Shown: positions 8,777-17,624 of the stretch, in pieces | Layout: each line of letters starts with the position of its first letter | Numbering within the stretch: position 1 is the stretch's first letter | Assembly (NCBI GenBank): GCA_947446865.1 | Contig: CANFHX010000004.1 | Coordinates: forward strand, 69,901-133,900 | Direction: 5' to 3' | DNA length: 64,000 nucleotides | Source of the DNA: Flavobacteriaceae bacterium | GTDB lineage: Bacteria > Bacteroidota > Bacteroidia > Flavobacteriales > Flavobacteriaceae | Made by a program: the position numbers and the translations under genes | Notes under the pieces: generated by a model | Seen by the model: only the letters and a program-made list of their open reading frames with translations | Databases searched by the model: none | Told to the model about the DNA's origin: nothing

Positions 8777-9601
8777 ATGAAAATTAATTTTATCTTATCC
8801 TCATTATTTTTAATACTACTATCTTCTTGTTCTCATAATGATACTATTATTAATCAAACAGATCCTGCTGATGCAATCCCAACAGTCTACATGCCTTTAA
8901 ACAATAGCAATTATTGGGATTATGATGTACAAGGAGTTAACCCTGGCGCTGTGAATACTCCAATGGGTGTTGACCACTTATTCATTGCAAACGACACGTT
9001 AATTAGTGGTTCTACCTTTAAAAAATTGAAAACTACTGCCACTCCTAATGGTTTCTTTTCAAATACTTTGCGAAATAATGGAGTAAAAATAAGCGGAAGT
9101 TCATTAATTGTTACAGGAACTTTTAATTTATCATTTCCTGGATTAGCTACCCCTATTCAAATTAATTTGGATAATTTTTCTTTCTTTAAAGAGAATGCCA
9201 CTACAAATACTGAAATAAGTTCTACAACAGGAACTTTACACCAAACAATTACTGCAAGTGGAAGTACTTACCCTTTAGATATTGATTACACCTTGAAATC
9301 TATTGCTCAAGAAACTTTGCCTTCTTATTTATCGAATGGAATTACTTATCCTAATGTTAAAAAAAATAGACTTATTTTAAATTTAAAAATAACTACTACA
9401 TCTTCCGGAATTACTGCAACCTTACTTTCAGATCAACCCGTATTAACTTTGAATGAATATTTTGCAAAAAATCTTGGAAATGTATATACCAATACTTATT
9501 TTCATTATGATATTAATGCAAGTGTTGCAACTTCATTTGGAATTCCAGCTAGTTTAACTCAAACACAAGAAGAATTCCTTACCACCTACCATTTAAATTA
9601 G
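8777..9601 (+). CDS. Hypothetical lipoprotein
   Basis: A 274-residue protein with a lipoprotein signal (lipobox LSSC, Cys18), predicted to be anchored in the envelope. The mature part is Thr/Ser/Asn-rich and beta-rich, opening after the linker with YMPLNNSNYWDYDVQG, a start seen in many Bacteroidetes secreted lipoproteins of unknown role. No catalytic motif is recognised. It is transcribed divergently from aroC; a near-consensus -7 box (TATATTAG) is at 8753-8760. A stretch of about 150 bp with no gene follows, ending in the hairpin at 9732-9753. Confidence 0.85.
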   Translation: MKINFILSSLFLILLSSCSHNDTIINQTDPADAIPTVYMPLNNSNYWDYDVQGVNPGAVNTPMGVDHLFIANDTLISGSTFKKLKTTATPNGFFSNTLRNNGVKISGSSLIVTGTFNLSFPGLATPIQINLDNFSFFKENATTNTEISSTTGTLHQTITASGSTYPLDIDYTLKSIAQETLPSYLSNGITYPNVKKNRLILNLKITTTSSGITATLLSDQPVLTLNEYFAKNLGNVYTNTYFHYDINASVATSFGIPASLTQTQEEFLTTYHLN

Positions 9602-9731
9602 ACTTTTATTATTATAACTATTTAATAAATCTATAATAATATATAATCATTTTATCATCACTAATTTAAGTGAGATTATTCTTGATTTGGTTTTTTTGTA
9701 ATTGGATTAAATTGAAAATACTTTACATAAG

Positions 9732-9753
9732 AAATCCCGATCGCTCGGGATTT
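9732..9753. terminator. Hairpin terminator
   Basis: A 9-bp perfect GC-rich stem (9732-9740 with 9745-9753) with loop TCGC is followed by a T-run on the plus strand. It lies between convergent genes ending at 9601 (+) and 9758 (-) and is best placed to stop plus-strand transcription. Confidence 0.8.
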
Positions 9754-9757
9754 TTTT

Positions 9758-10177
9758 TTATTTTATTTCAATTGGTTTTTTAGATTTGATTTTAACTACA
9801 AAACACGGATTGGTTGTGTTTTCAATAGGAGCATCTTTTGGTTCTATTTCTTTTATTGAAACTACCATTTTATCGGATAATTCTTCAATGCTTTTCACTT
9901 CAATAGTATATCCTTTTTTTTGTTTTTCGCCAATGTTTACTAAAATGAAATTACAAGTCGCAATATCTTCTTTCTTAATATACGGCTTAATCATTTTATC
10001 TTTCAAGAGCATATTGAATTCTTTTTCTTCCGAAATGATTTCATAAAATTGAAAAGAGGCTCCTCCATAATCACTTCCAAAAAGCACATCATATAAAGGT
10101 TTGGAAAGCATGGGTGGCTTAGTAGAACCACACGAAAACAACATAAATACTAAAGATACAATTACTATTTTTTTCAT
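9758..10177 (-). CDS. Hypothetical lipoprotein
   Basis: A 139-residue predicted lipoprotein: signal MKKIVIVSLVFMLFSC with lipidation Cys16 followed by Gly-Ser. The mature domain of about 120 residues is Lys/Glu-rich and ends in KIKSKKPIEIK. I do not recognise a family. It lies 15 bp downstream of bshA on the same strand and is the last member of the nine-gene minus-strand run that starts at the amidase gene (19776), so it may be expressed with it. Confidence 0.8.
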   Translation of the reverse strand: MKKIVIVSLVFMLFSCGSTKPPMLSKPLYDVLFGSDYGGASFQFYEIISEEKEFNMLLKDKMIKPYIKKEDIATCNFILVNIGEKQKKGYTIEVKSIEELSDKMVVSIKEIEPKDAPIENTTNPCFVVKIKSKKPIEIK

Positions 10178-10192
10178 TTGATTTTAAGCGGT

Positions 10193-11326
10193 TTAATTGG
10201 ACTTATCTATAGCTTTTTGGTAAATAGATTCATACAATGGCAAAATATTTTTTATATCAAATTGTTTCGCGACTGTTAAAGCATTTTCTTTAAACGTATT
10301 TAATATTTCTTTATTGCCTAAAATTTTAATTGCATTTTCTGCCATTTCATCAATATTACCCACGTCACTCAAATAACCAGATATTCCATCAAAATTTACT
10401 TCGGGTAAACCACCAGAATTACTAGAAATTACTGGAACACTCCAAGCCATTGCTTCTAAAGCTGCTAAACCAAAACTCTCGGTTTGAGAAGGCAATAAAA
10501 ACAAATCCGAAAACGAAAGAATACTGTCAATTTCATTACTATTCCCGAAGAAAATTACTTTGTCTAATATCCCCAACTCTTCACATAACCTTTCGGCTTT
10601 TGCTTTCTCTGGACCATCTCCCACCATCATTAGTTTGGCAGGAATAGCTTTTTGGATTTTGTTAAAAATCTTAATTACATCTGGTATTCTTTTTACTTTC
10701 CTAAAATTACTAATGTGCGTTACAATTCGCTCTTCAGGTTTGGCCATTATAGACCTTTGGCAAGAAATTAAAGATTCATTGCGTTGTTTGTCTAATTCGA
10801 TAAAGTTAGGAATAACATGAATCTCATTTTTAATATTAAACAACTCGTAAGTAGCATCTTTTAAGCTTTGGGAAACCGAAGTAACTACATCCGATTTATT
10901 GATACTAAAACTTACTGCTGTTTTATAATTGGGGTGATTTCCTACCAAAGTAATATCGGTTCCGTGAAGAGTCGTTACCATCGGGATTGAAATTCCTTCG
11001 TCTTTAAGCATTTGCTTTGCCATATAGCCTGCATAGGCGTGTGGTATGGCATAATGCACATGCAATAATTCTATTTTGTACAACTTTACCATATCTACCA
11101 ATTTGCTGGAAAGCGCTAATTCGTAGGGTTGGTAATGAAATAAAGGATATTCTGGTACATTTACTTCATGGTAATGCACATTCGAATTTAATAAGGCTAA
11201 TCGCACTGGTTGTCGGTAGGTTATGAAATGAATTTCATGTCCGCGATTGGCCAATTCAATTCCTAATTCGGTAGCGACAACGCCACTTCCGCCAAAAGTT
11301 GGATAACAAACAATTGCTATTTTCAT
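10193..11326 (-). CDS. bshA: N-acetyl-alpha-D-glucosaminyl L-malate synthase
   Basis: A 377-residue GT4 glycosyltransferase that joins UDP-GlcNAc to L-malate, the first step of bacillithiol synthesis. The start MKIAIVCYPTFGGSGVVATELG and the HFITYRQPVRL block near 35-45 are typical of BshA. Also present are HVHYAIPHA near 95, the VTTLHGTDITLVG segment near 122, and the donor-site motif ESFGLAALEAMAWSVPVISS near 284-303 with its Glu pair. Length matches the family. No other bsh gene is in the window. It follows the GH3 fusion gene by 45 bp. Confidence 0.95.
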   Translation of the reverse strand: MKIAIVCYPTFGGSGVVATELGIELANRGHEIHFITYRQPVRLALLNSNVHYHEVNVPEYPLFHYQPYELALSSKLVDMVKLYKIELLHVHYAIPHAYAGYMAKQMLKDEGISIPMVTTLHGTDITLVGNHPNYKTAVSFSINKSDVVTSVSQSLKDATYELFNIKNEIHVIPNFIELDKQRNESLISCQRSIMAKPEERIVTHISNFRKVKRIPDVIKIFNKIQKAIPAKLMMVGDGPEKAKAERLCEELGILDKVIFFGNSNEIDSILSFSDLFLLPSQTESFGLAALEAMAWSVPVISSNSGGLPEVNFDGISGYLSDVGNIDEMAENAIKILGNKEILNTFKENALTVAKQFDIKNILPLYESIYQKAIDKSN

Positions 11327-11371
11327 GGTTGTATTTTATAAGTACTAAGGTACTAAATATTATTTTGAATT

Positions 11372-14371
11372 TTATTTATCTAAAATTGCTTCTTGAATCA
11401 CTTTTTGGATGTCTTCTCGAATATTTTCTTTAGATAATTTATTTTCCACATTAGAATCGGGATAGGTTCTATTGGATAAAAAGATATATACTATTTCTGT
11501 TTCAGGATCGGCCCAAGCCATAGTCCCTGTGAAGCCTGTATGACCAAAACTAGATTTAGAAACACAACCACAAGTAGGTCCTTCTTTACCCAACTGAGGC
11601 TTGTCAAATCCTAAACCTCTTCTATTGCCTTCCGAACAGAAATAACAGGTATTAAAGATATCAAAAGTGGAAGGTTTAAAATATTGAATGTTTCCGTAAT
11701 TTCCTTTTTGAAGATACATCTGCATCATTTTGGCAATATCCATAGCATTTGAAAAAATGCCAGCATGCCCTGCTACGCCACCCTGCATGGCTGCAGCCAT
11801 ATCATGAACATAACCTTGCACTAAGGCATGACGGAAATAAGTATCTATTTCGGTAGGAGCAATTATACTTTTGTCAAATTTACGTAAAGGATTGTAAGTA
11901 GTATTATTCATCCCTAACGATTTATAAAAATTTTCAGAACTCAATACATCCAAGGTTTTTCCTGTAGATTTCTCTAAAAATTCTTTCAAAAGAATAAAAG
12001 TAAAATCGCTGTATTTATATTCTTTTTTCTCCAATAGTTTGCTATCGGCAATTTGCTTCATGATGCTATCTTGGTAATCATTTCGAAGATATAAATTCTC
12101 GGCAACTTGTGTCGTGAATCCTTCTTTAGAATTTAAACTATAATACTTTTCGGATGGCGCTTTATCTGCATTTAATGTTGCTTTATAAAAAGGAATCCAC
12201 GCTTGCAAACCTGCATAATGAGAAAGTAAATTTTTAAAAGAAATATCTTGCTTATTGCTCCCTTTTAATTTCGGAAGCATATCTCCTAATTTAAAATCTA
12301 AAGATACTTTTCCTTGTTCAAAAAGTTGCATCACATTTGGCAAAGTCGAAACCATTTTGGTAACGGATGCCATATCATAAATATCGGAATTTTGAACCTT
12401 AGTAATAGGTTCGTAAGTTTGATAACCATACGATTTTTGAAATATTATTTTTCCTCTTCGCGCAACTAACACTTGAATTCCGGGAGCCATTTTACCTTCA
12501 ATTGCTTTTTTGGCAAGGACATCAATTTGGGATAATACCTTCGGACTCATACCCACATTTTCAGGTGCTGTAAAGCCTAGACGGTTTAATTTTTCGGTAG
12601 TTAAACCAAAGCCGTCTTTAAATTCTTCGTTGATAGAAACCGGTAATTTTCCTTGTGGTTCAATTGCTCCAAAAAGCAGTTCGGCTCCGACTATTTGTGA
12701 AATATCACTATTTTGATAGGACATTACTACGCCTTCAAAATCATCAAAATTAGGAATTGCAGATAAGGAATAGGGCTTAGTGAAAGCATCTAAAATGACA
12801 TTATTTTTTTTGGCTATATCTTGCAACCATAATAATTCGGTATCCGAAAAATCGTGTTTTTTCCATGCTTTATCCGATTTATGATAGCCTACAATCACCG
12901 TTTTATATTCTTTTAGTTTTACTTCTAATGAATCTAAGTTAGTATCCGAAACCTCTGTAACTTCTGTATATTTTTTTATAGTGGTAACAAAAGAAGAATT
13001 AGTATCATCGCCTAATTTCACATAAGCAATCTTTTGATCTAAGTTCTTAATAGGAAGAATGTTATCTTTATTTTTTAAAACTGTTGTAGCATGTTCGTAC
13101 AATTGGTATTGCAAGGCATCTTTGAAAGTAGTATTCAAATCGTTAGATAAATTCTTAGTATCGATAGGTTTATAATGGTTTAAACCCGCTTTGAATTTGT
13201 AATGCAAAATTTTCTTAACCGATTTTGCAATTCTATCATCCGTAATTAACCCAGTTTGGTAGGCTTCCGATATTTTTTGAACTGCTAGAGGTACATTTTC
13301 TGCAAAAAGCAAGATGTCATTTCCTGCTAAAAATGCTTCTAAATCAATATCTCCAGGTTTTAAAAACTTACTTGCCGCTTTCATATTCAAAGCATCTGTA
13401 AATATTAATCCGTCAAAACCCAATTCGTTTTGAAGCAAATCGGTCACCACATTATAAGAAACTGATGTCGGATAATTTTCTCTTGGCTCCAAACTTGGAA
13501 TGTTCAAATGAGCTACCATAACCGAAACCAAGCCTTCGTCAAACATTCGTTTATAAGGATATAATTCTACTTTTTCTATTCTATCTTTGGAGAAAGAAAC
13601 CAATGGCAGCGCATAATGCGAATCTAAAGCGGTATCTCCATGACCAGGAAAATGTTTGCCCGTGCAAAAAACTCCTTGACTTTGAATTCCTTGCATCAAA
13701 GCAACGGCATGATCGGTTACATTCATTTTGTCTTCACCAAAAGAACGGTTGCCAATAATAGGATTTTTAGGATTGGTATTGATATCAATAACCGGTGCAA
13801 AATTAAATTGGGCTCCAATTCTTTTGGCTTCTTGCGCCATATTTTTCCCTACTTCTTCTATTAATTTTAAATCTCTAATAGCACCCAAAGTAGTATTCCA
13901 TGGGTATTTGTAAGTAGAATCTAATCGCATGCTTAAACCCCACTCGGCATCAATACCTATAAACAAAGGCACTTTAGACTTCGATTGGAATCTATTGGTT
14001 AAATTGGCTTGACGACCAGGACCTCCTTGAAAAAAGATCAATCCACCAATTTTATTTTCTTTAATTAATTTGTCAATAGAATTTACATGCACCGTATCTT
14101 TATTAGAATAAGCAGCAACCATAAATAGTTGTCCTGCTTTTTCTTCAAAAGTCATTTGTGTGTAAATGCTATCTACCCATTTTGTTTCGGCTTCCGAATC
14201 TTTAAAAAAGTTTTTTCTTTCGGATTTTAAAACAGGAACATAAACTTCATCATCGTAAGAAAATTCAGGCTTTGCAATTTTGCCAACAGAAGTTTTAGCT
14301 CTTGAAACACCACAGTTGGTAACAAAAGAAAGAATAACTAGAACAAATGCTAATTGAATTATTTTTTTCAT
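11372..14371 (-). CDS. GH3 beta-N-acetylglucosaminidase fused to serine hydrolase
   Basis: A 999-residue two-enzyme lipoprotein (lipobox VTNC, Cys20). Residues about 65-400 are a NagZ-like GH3 barrel: the KHFPGHGDT loop at 239-247 carries the general acid/base His-Asp, and the FTDALNM segment gives nucleophile Asp326. Residues 400-590 match a GH3 C-terminal domain. Residues about 605-999 are a class C beta-lactamase/esterase-type serine hydrolase with SVTK (Ser669, Lys672), YSD (787-789) and HTG (944-946). The pairing suggests cell-wall muropeptide or chitobiose processing, with an amidase or esterase step, in the periplasm or at the outer membrane. It sits in the same run as a cell-wall amidase gene. 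Such fusions occur in Bacteroidetes; the serine-hydrolase substrate is unknown. Confidence 0.93.
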   Translation of the reverse strand: MKKIIQLAFVLVILSFVTNCGVSRAKTSVGKIAKPEFSYDDEVYVPVLKSERKNFFKDSEAETKWVDSIYTQMTFEEKAGQLFMVAAYSNKDTVHVNSIDKLIKENKIGGLIFFQGGPGRQANLTNRFQSKSKVPLFIGIDAEWGLSMRLDSTYKYPWNTTLGAIRDLKLIEEVGKNMAQEAKRIGAQFNFAPVIDINTNPKNPIIGNRSFGEDKMNVTDHAVALMQGIQSQGVFCTGKHFPGHGDTALDSHYALPLVSFSKDRIEKVELYPYKRMFDEGLVSVMVAHLNIPSLEPRENYPTSVSYNVVTDLLQNELGFDGLIFTDALNMKAASKFLKPGDIDLEAFLAGNDILLFAENVPLAVQKISEAYQTGLITDDRIAKSVKKILHYKFKAGLNHYKPIDTKNLSNDLNTTFKDALQYQLYEHATTVLKNKDNILPIKNLDQKIAYVKLGDDTNSSFVTTIKKYTEVTEVSDTNLDSLEVKLKEYKTVIVGYHKSDKAWKKHDFSDTELLWLQDIAKKNNVILDAFTKPYSLSAIPNFDDFEGVVMSYQNSDISQIVGAELLFGAIEPQGKLPVSINEEFKDGFGLTTEKLNRLGFTAPENVGMSPKVLSQIDVLAKKAIEGKMAPGIQVLVARRGKIIFQKSYGYQTYEPITKVQNSDIYDMASVTKMVSTLPNVMQLFEQGKVSLDFKLGDMLPKLKGSNKQDISFKNLLSHYAGLQAWIPFYKATLNADKAPSEKYYSLNSKEGFTTQVAENLYLRNDYQDSIMKQIADSKLLEKKEYKYSDFTFILLKEFLEKSTGKTLDVLSSENFYKSLGMNNTTYNPLRKFDKSIIAPTEIDTYFRHALVQGYVHDMAAAMQGGVAGHAGIFSNAMDIAKMMQMYLQKGNYGNIQYFKPSTFDIFNTCYFCSEGNRRGLGFDKPQLGKEGPTCGCVSKSSFGHTGFTGTMAWADPETEIVYIFLSNRTYPDSNVENKLSKENIREDIQKVIQEAILDK

Positions 14372-14386
14372 AAATAAGATAAACGA

Positions 14387-14869
14387 TTAAAAGAAACGAC
14401 TGTGCCAACTTTCATTAGCAGGAACTTCCCAGTTTTCTTTCCATTCTTCTATGTTATTAACGAGATTATTAAATACAATAGTATGTTCGGAAACCGATTT
14501 ATCTTTTGCAAGTTTTTTAAAATCTAATAAAGTTTTATAGGTAATAAATTCGCCTTGCTTGAAGGAAACATTCATTTTATCTAATAAATCTACTGAATAT
14601 TTTTGTTCTAAATTTTGAATAAAAGCCACAGATGCATCTATAGAACAACCAGTTGCAGGATGTACTTCTTGATTTACTGCAATAATAATAAATCGATTAT
14701 ATTTTATTATAAATGATGCTTCTAGAGGACTTCCATGTGCCGACCAATTATTCAAAAATTCGCCTAAATCGTTTTCTATTTCAGCAACTTCCTCTTCCGA
14801 AAATTTTCTATTAGAGGGATAAATCCAAATTCGGGATTCTTCGGGTAAATTTTCAAATGGTACGTACAT
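14387..14869 (-). CDS. Conserved hypothetical protein
   Basis: A 160-residue soluble protein starting MYVPFENLPEESRIWIYPSNRKF. It has no signal peptide and no membrane segment. Related flavobacterial proteins are, from memory, often labelled 'ABC transporter ATPase', but no Walker A, signature or Walker B motif is present, so that label is not supported. A conserved-looking core is VHPATGCSIDAS near 78-89, with a Cys next to Gly that could be functional. It lies between the CCG-domain gene and the GH3 fusion gene, 15 bp upstream of the latter. Confidence 0.82.
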   Translation of the reverse strand: MYVPFENLPEESRIWIYPSNRKFSEEEVAEIENDLGEFLNNWSAHGSPLEASFIIKYNRFIIIAVNQEVHPATGCSIDASVAFIQNLEQKYSVDLLDKMNVSFKQGEFITYKTLLDFKKLAKDKSVSEHTIVFNNLVNNIEEWKENWEVPANESWHSRFF

Positions 14870-14905
14870 AGTATTTTTTAGATATTAAATATCAAATAAT
14901 ATAAT
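14870..14905 (-). repeat. Heptad spacer array, TATNTNA family
   Basis: Read on the minus strand from the base after the TAA stop of the CCG-domain gene, the 36-nt spacer is ATTATAT, then TATTTGA, TATTTAA, TATCTAA, then AAAATAC and T before the next ATG. Three clear heptads share TAT-T-A, as in the arrays at 15698-15767 and 28333-28395. Confidence 0.7.
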
Positions 14906-15697
14906 TTATAAATCTTGAGCGTTCGCAATTAATTCGGCTATATCTAGAACTTTTACTTTTGCTTCGCTTTCTTTAACTTTCACTCCATCGGTCATCATGG
15001 TGTTGCAAAATGGGCAACCGGTTGCAATAATTTCCGTATTAGTTTCCAAAGCATCTTCGGTACGTTCAACGTTAATTTCTTTATTTCCTTTTTCGGCATC
15101 TTTAAACATTTGTGCGCCACCTGCTCCACAGCATAATCCGTTGGCTTTAGAACGTTTCATTTCTACCAATTCGGCATCTAATTTTTGTATTAATTCTCTT
15201 GGAGCTTCATATACATTATTGGCTCTTCCAAGATAACAAGGATCGTGAAAAGTAATACGCTTCCCTTTATATTGACCACCTTCAATGGTTAATCTACCAG
15301 AATCTAAAAGTGATTTCAAAAATTCAGTATGGTGCACCACTTCGTATTTTCCGCCTAATTCGGGATACTCATTTTTTAAAGTATTGAAACAATGCGGGCA
15401 AGCCGTAACGATTTTCTTGGCTTCATAAGCATTCAGAACCTCAATGTTCATCATGGCTTGCATTTGAAACAAAAACTCGTTACCAGCACGTTTTGCAGGG
15501 TCTCCAGAACAACTTTCTTCGGTACCTAGAACAGCAAATTCAACATTAGCACGATTTAAAATCTTTACTAATGCTTTGGTAATACGTTTGGCTCTGTCGT
15601 CAAAACTTCCAGCACAACCTACCCAAAATAATACTTCGGGTTGCTTGCCTTGGGCTAACATTTCGGCCATGGTTGGCACAACTAAATTTTCTGACAT
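14906..15697 (-). CDS. (Fe-S)-binding protein with two CCG domains
   Basis: A 263-residue soluble protein with two Cys-rich CCG domains, as in LutA, GlpC and heterodisulfide reductase HdrB/D. Cysteines: C28, C63, C100 and C103 (domain 1) and C154, C189-C190, C228 and C231 (domain 2, in LCCGAGG and GCPFC). Such domains hold a non-cubane 4Fe-4S cluster that handles electrons or disulfides. The gene two positions upstream (16289-17623) encodes a membrane protein with two 4Fe-4S ferredoxin motifs. Together they look like the split halves of an HdrD/GlpC-like quinone-linked oxidoreductase. The electron donor is unknown. Confidence 0.92.
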   Translation of the reverse strand: MSENLVVPTMAEMLAQGKQPEVLFWVGCAGSFDDRAKRITKALVKILNRANVEFAVLGTEESCSGDPAKRAGNEFLFQMQAMMNIEVLNAYEAKKIVTACPHCFNTLKNEYPELGGKYEVVHHTEFLKSLLDSGRLTIEGGQYKGKRITFHDPCYLGRANNVYEAPRELIQKLDAELVEMKRSKANGLCCGAGGAQMFKDAEKGNKEINVERTEDALETNTEIIATGCPFCNTMMTDGVKVKESEAKVKVLDIAELIANAQDL

Positions 15698-15767
15698 TTG
15701 TTATTTAGATTTTTTATATTAAATTTTAGATATTAAATATTTAATATCTAAAATCCTATATTTAATA
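15698..15767 (-). repeat. Heptad spacer array, exactly ten units
   Basis: The entire 70-nt spacer between two genes is ten in-register heptads on the minus strand: TATTAAA, TATAGGA, TTTTAGA, TATTAAA, TATTTAA, TATCTAA, AATTTAA, TATAAAA, AATCTAA, ATAACAA, bounded by the TAA stop (15768-15770) and the next ATG (15697). Consensus TATNTAA. It also contains a palindromic core because TATTTAA and TATCTAA alternate with near-complements. Confidence 0.9.
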
Positions 15768-16208
15768 TTATTCATGTTGTCCATCGTCAAAAACCTCGAT
15801 GGTTACTTCTTTTTCAATTAAGTCGGTGAATTTTCCTCTATAACGAGTTGCTTTCACCAAGTGGTTATCTATCCAGTGGTAATTACCACCACGTGGTTTT
15901 CCAAATAAAATTCCGTGGTATTTAAATCCGTGTTGTTTTAACCAACGTTCGGTATAATCACGATGTGCTTCGGTTCTTGAAGTGAAGAAGAAAATAATGT
16001 GTCCTTCATCGTACCATTTGTTTAAGGTAATTAAAGCATCTGGATACACTTCTGCGGTAAGCATTCTTTCTGGTTCTTCGTTTGGAATATCATCGCAAAC
16101 AGTTCCATCTATATCAATTAAATAATTCTTTATGCCATCGGTTAAAATTGGGCTTAAATGTTGTCCGTTTTCAGTTACTGCTTGTAAGGTTTTGTTAAGG
16201 TCTTCCAT
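15768..16208 (-). CDS. HAD-like phosphatase family protein
   Basis: A 146-residue protein with haloacid dehalogenase motifs: motif I DIDGTVCDD (Asp nucleophile near 32, general acid two residues on), motif II FTSRTEA near 75, and a Lys/Asp segment GKPRGGNYHWIDN near 103-115 standing for motifs III/IV. It lacks a cap domain, so it may act on a large substrate such as a protein, nucleic acid or glycan end. Flavobacterial relatives are sometimes named phosphoheptose isomerase, which the motifs do not support. It is flanked by the two Fe-S protein genes, and the spacer after it is the ten-unit heptad array. Confidence 0.85.
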   Translation of the reverse strand: MEDLNKTLQAVTENGQHLSPILTDGIKNYLIDIDGTVCDDIPNEEPERMLTAEVYPDALITLNKWYDEGHIIFFFTSRTEAHRDYTERWLKQHGFKYHGILFGKPRGGNYHWIDNHLVKATRYRGKFTDLIEKEVTIEVFDDGQHE

Positions 16209-16288
16209 TTCAATATTTATAATTAGTAGTTACATTTATATTAATAAATTCCCAAGCCTCACAAAGGGAAATTATTATGGTTAATATT

Positions 16289-17623
16289 CTATTCTTCTTT
16301 CCAGTTCAAACGATCCATTTGGTTGTACTGCCAAGGTGCACCGTTGTTTTCAATATTTGCCATCATGGCATTAAGCGATTGTGGTGCTGCACTTTGTTCC
16401 ATTACTAAATAACGACGCATGTCAATAATTATAGACAACGGACTGATATTCACAGGACATTCTTCTACACAAGCGTTACACGAGGTGCAAGCCCAAAGTT
16501 CTTCGGTGGTAATGTAATTATTTAATAAAGAAACATTATCCGGAATGAAAACTCCTTTATTTTTATCGATATTTCTTCCCACTTCTTCCAATCGGTCGCG
16601 GGTATCCATCATTATTTTTCGTGGTGATAATTTTTTACCCGTTTGATTTGCAGGACAAACCGAAGTACATCTACCACATTCGGTACAGGTATAGGCATTT
16701 AATAATTGTACCCAATTCAAATCCATTACATCAGAAGCACCAAACTTGCTAGGAATTGCCGAAGCATCTGCAGGCGGAGCAGCAAAAGGATCTGCGTTTG
16801 GATCCATCATTAATTTCACTTCATTAGTTACACTTTCTAGATTATCTAATTTACCTTTTGCATTTAAATCGGCATAATACGTATTAGGAAATGCTAGTAA
16901 AATATGTAAATGTTTTGAAAAATATAAGTAATTCATAAACATTAAAATTCCGATAATGTGCAACCACCAAAAAGTTTTTTCCAACATCATAACGGCACTT
17001 TCGTTCATTCCGTTAAAAAAGGGAGCAATAAAATGACTCACAGGAAAAGAGCCAACAGAAGTAAAATGATTCACACCTGCTTGTTGTAACCAAAAGTCGG
17101 AAGCGTTCATCAACAAAAATAACGACATCAATACTACTTCTATGTACAGTATAATATTGGCATCTTTTTTTGGACCTCCCTTCAAGTCAGGGCTAATGAA
17201 TCTTTTTAATCTTACAATATTTCTTCGGGTCCAGAAAACTAATACTGCTACTAAAACCAATAATGCCAATACTTCAAATGAACCAATTAGAAAATTATAA
17301 AAACTACCTAGGAAAGAAAAAACTCTATGGGTTCCGAAAAGTCCATCAATAATTATCTCTAATAATTCTAAGTTGATGATAATAAAACCTGCATATACTA
17401 CTATGTGCAGTATTCCTGCAATAGGTCGTTTCACCATTTTAGATTGCCCTAAAGCAATCATCGCCATGTTTTTCCAACGTGCTGAAGGGTTATCCGTACG
17501 ATCAATATCTTTTCCTAATTTAATGTTTCGGATGATTTTTTTTACGTTTATTGTAAAATATCCAAAACCTGCAAGTAATAAAATCGCAAAGAAAATAGAC
17601 TCTAAATATTTAATAATGTCCAT
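16289..17623 (-). CDS. Membrane-bound 4Fe-4S oxidoreductase subunit
   Basis: A 444-residue protein. Its first 240 residues hold about five to six membrane helices (near 8-26, 68-92, 105-130, 157-173, 195-202 and 217-236) with His residues that could ligate heme, resembling a nitrate-reductase gamma-type domain. The C-terminal part carries two ferredoxin-type clusters, CTECGRCTSVCP (Cys 313, 316, 319, 323) and CTSCNACVEECP (Cys 379, 382, 385, 389). It is probably the quinone-facing partner of the CCG protein at 14906-15697. Its ATG is 1 bp from the stop of mlaD, indicating one transcript. Confidence 0.92.
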   Translation of the reverse strand: MDIIKYLESIFFAILLLAGFGYFTINVKKIIRNIKLGKDIDRTDNPSARWKNMAMIALGQSKMVKRPIAGILHIVVYAGFIIINLELLEIIIDGLFGTHRVFSFLGSFYNFLIGSFEVLALLVLVAVLVFWTRRNIVRLKRFISPDLKGGPKKDANIILYIEVVLMSLFLLMNASDFWLQQAGVNHFTSVGSFPVSHFIAPFFNGMNESAVMMLEKTFWWLHIIGILMFMNYLYFSKHLHILLAFPNTYYADLNAKGKLDNLESVTNEVKLMMDPNADPFAAPPADASAIPSKFGASDVMDLNWVQLLNAYTCTECGRCTSVCPANQTGKKLSPRKIMMDTRDRLEEVGRNIDKNKGVFIPDNVSLLNNYITTEELWACTSCNACVEECPVNISPLSIIIDMRRYLVMEQSAAPQSLNAMMANIENNGAPWQYNQMDRLNWKEE

Positions 17624-17624
17624 A

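Noticed and set aside
14387..14869. 'ABC transporter ATPase' label for the 160-residue protein
   Set aside because: No Walker A, signature or Walker B motif.
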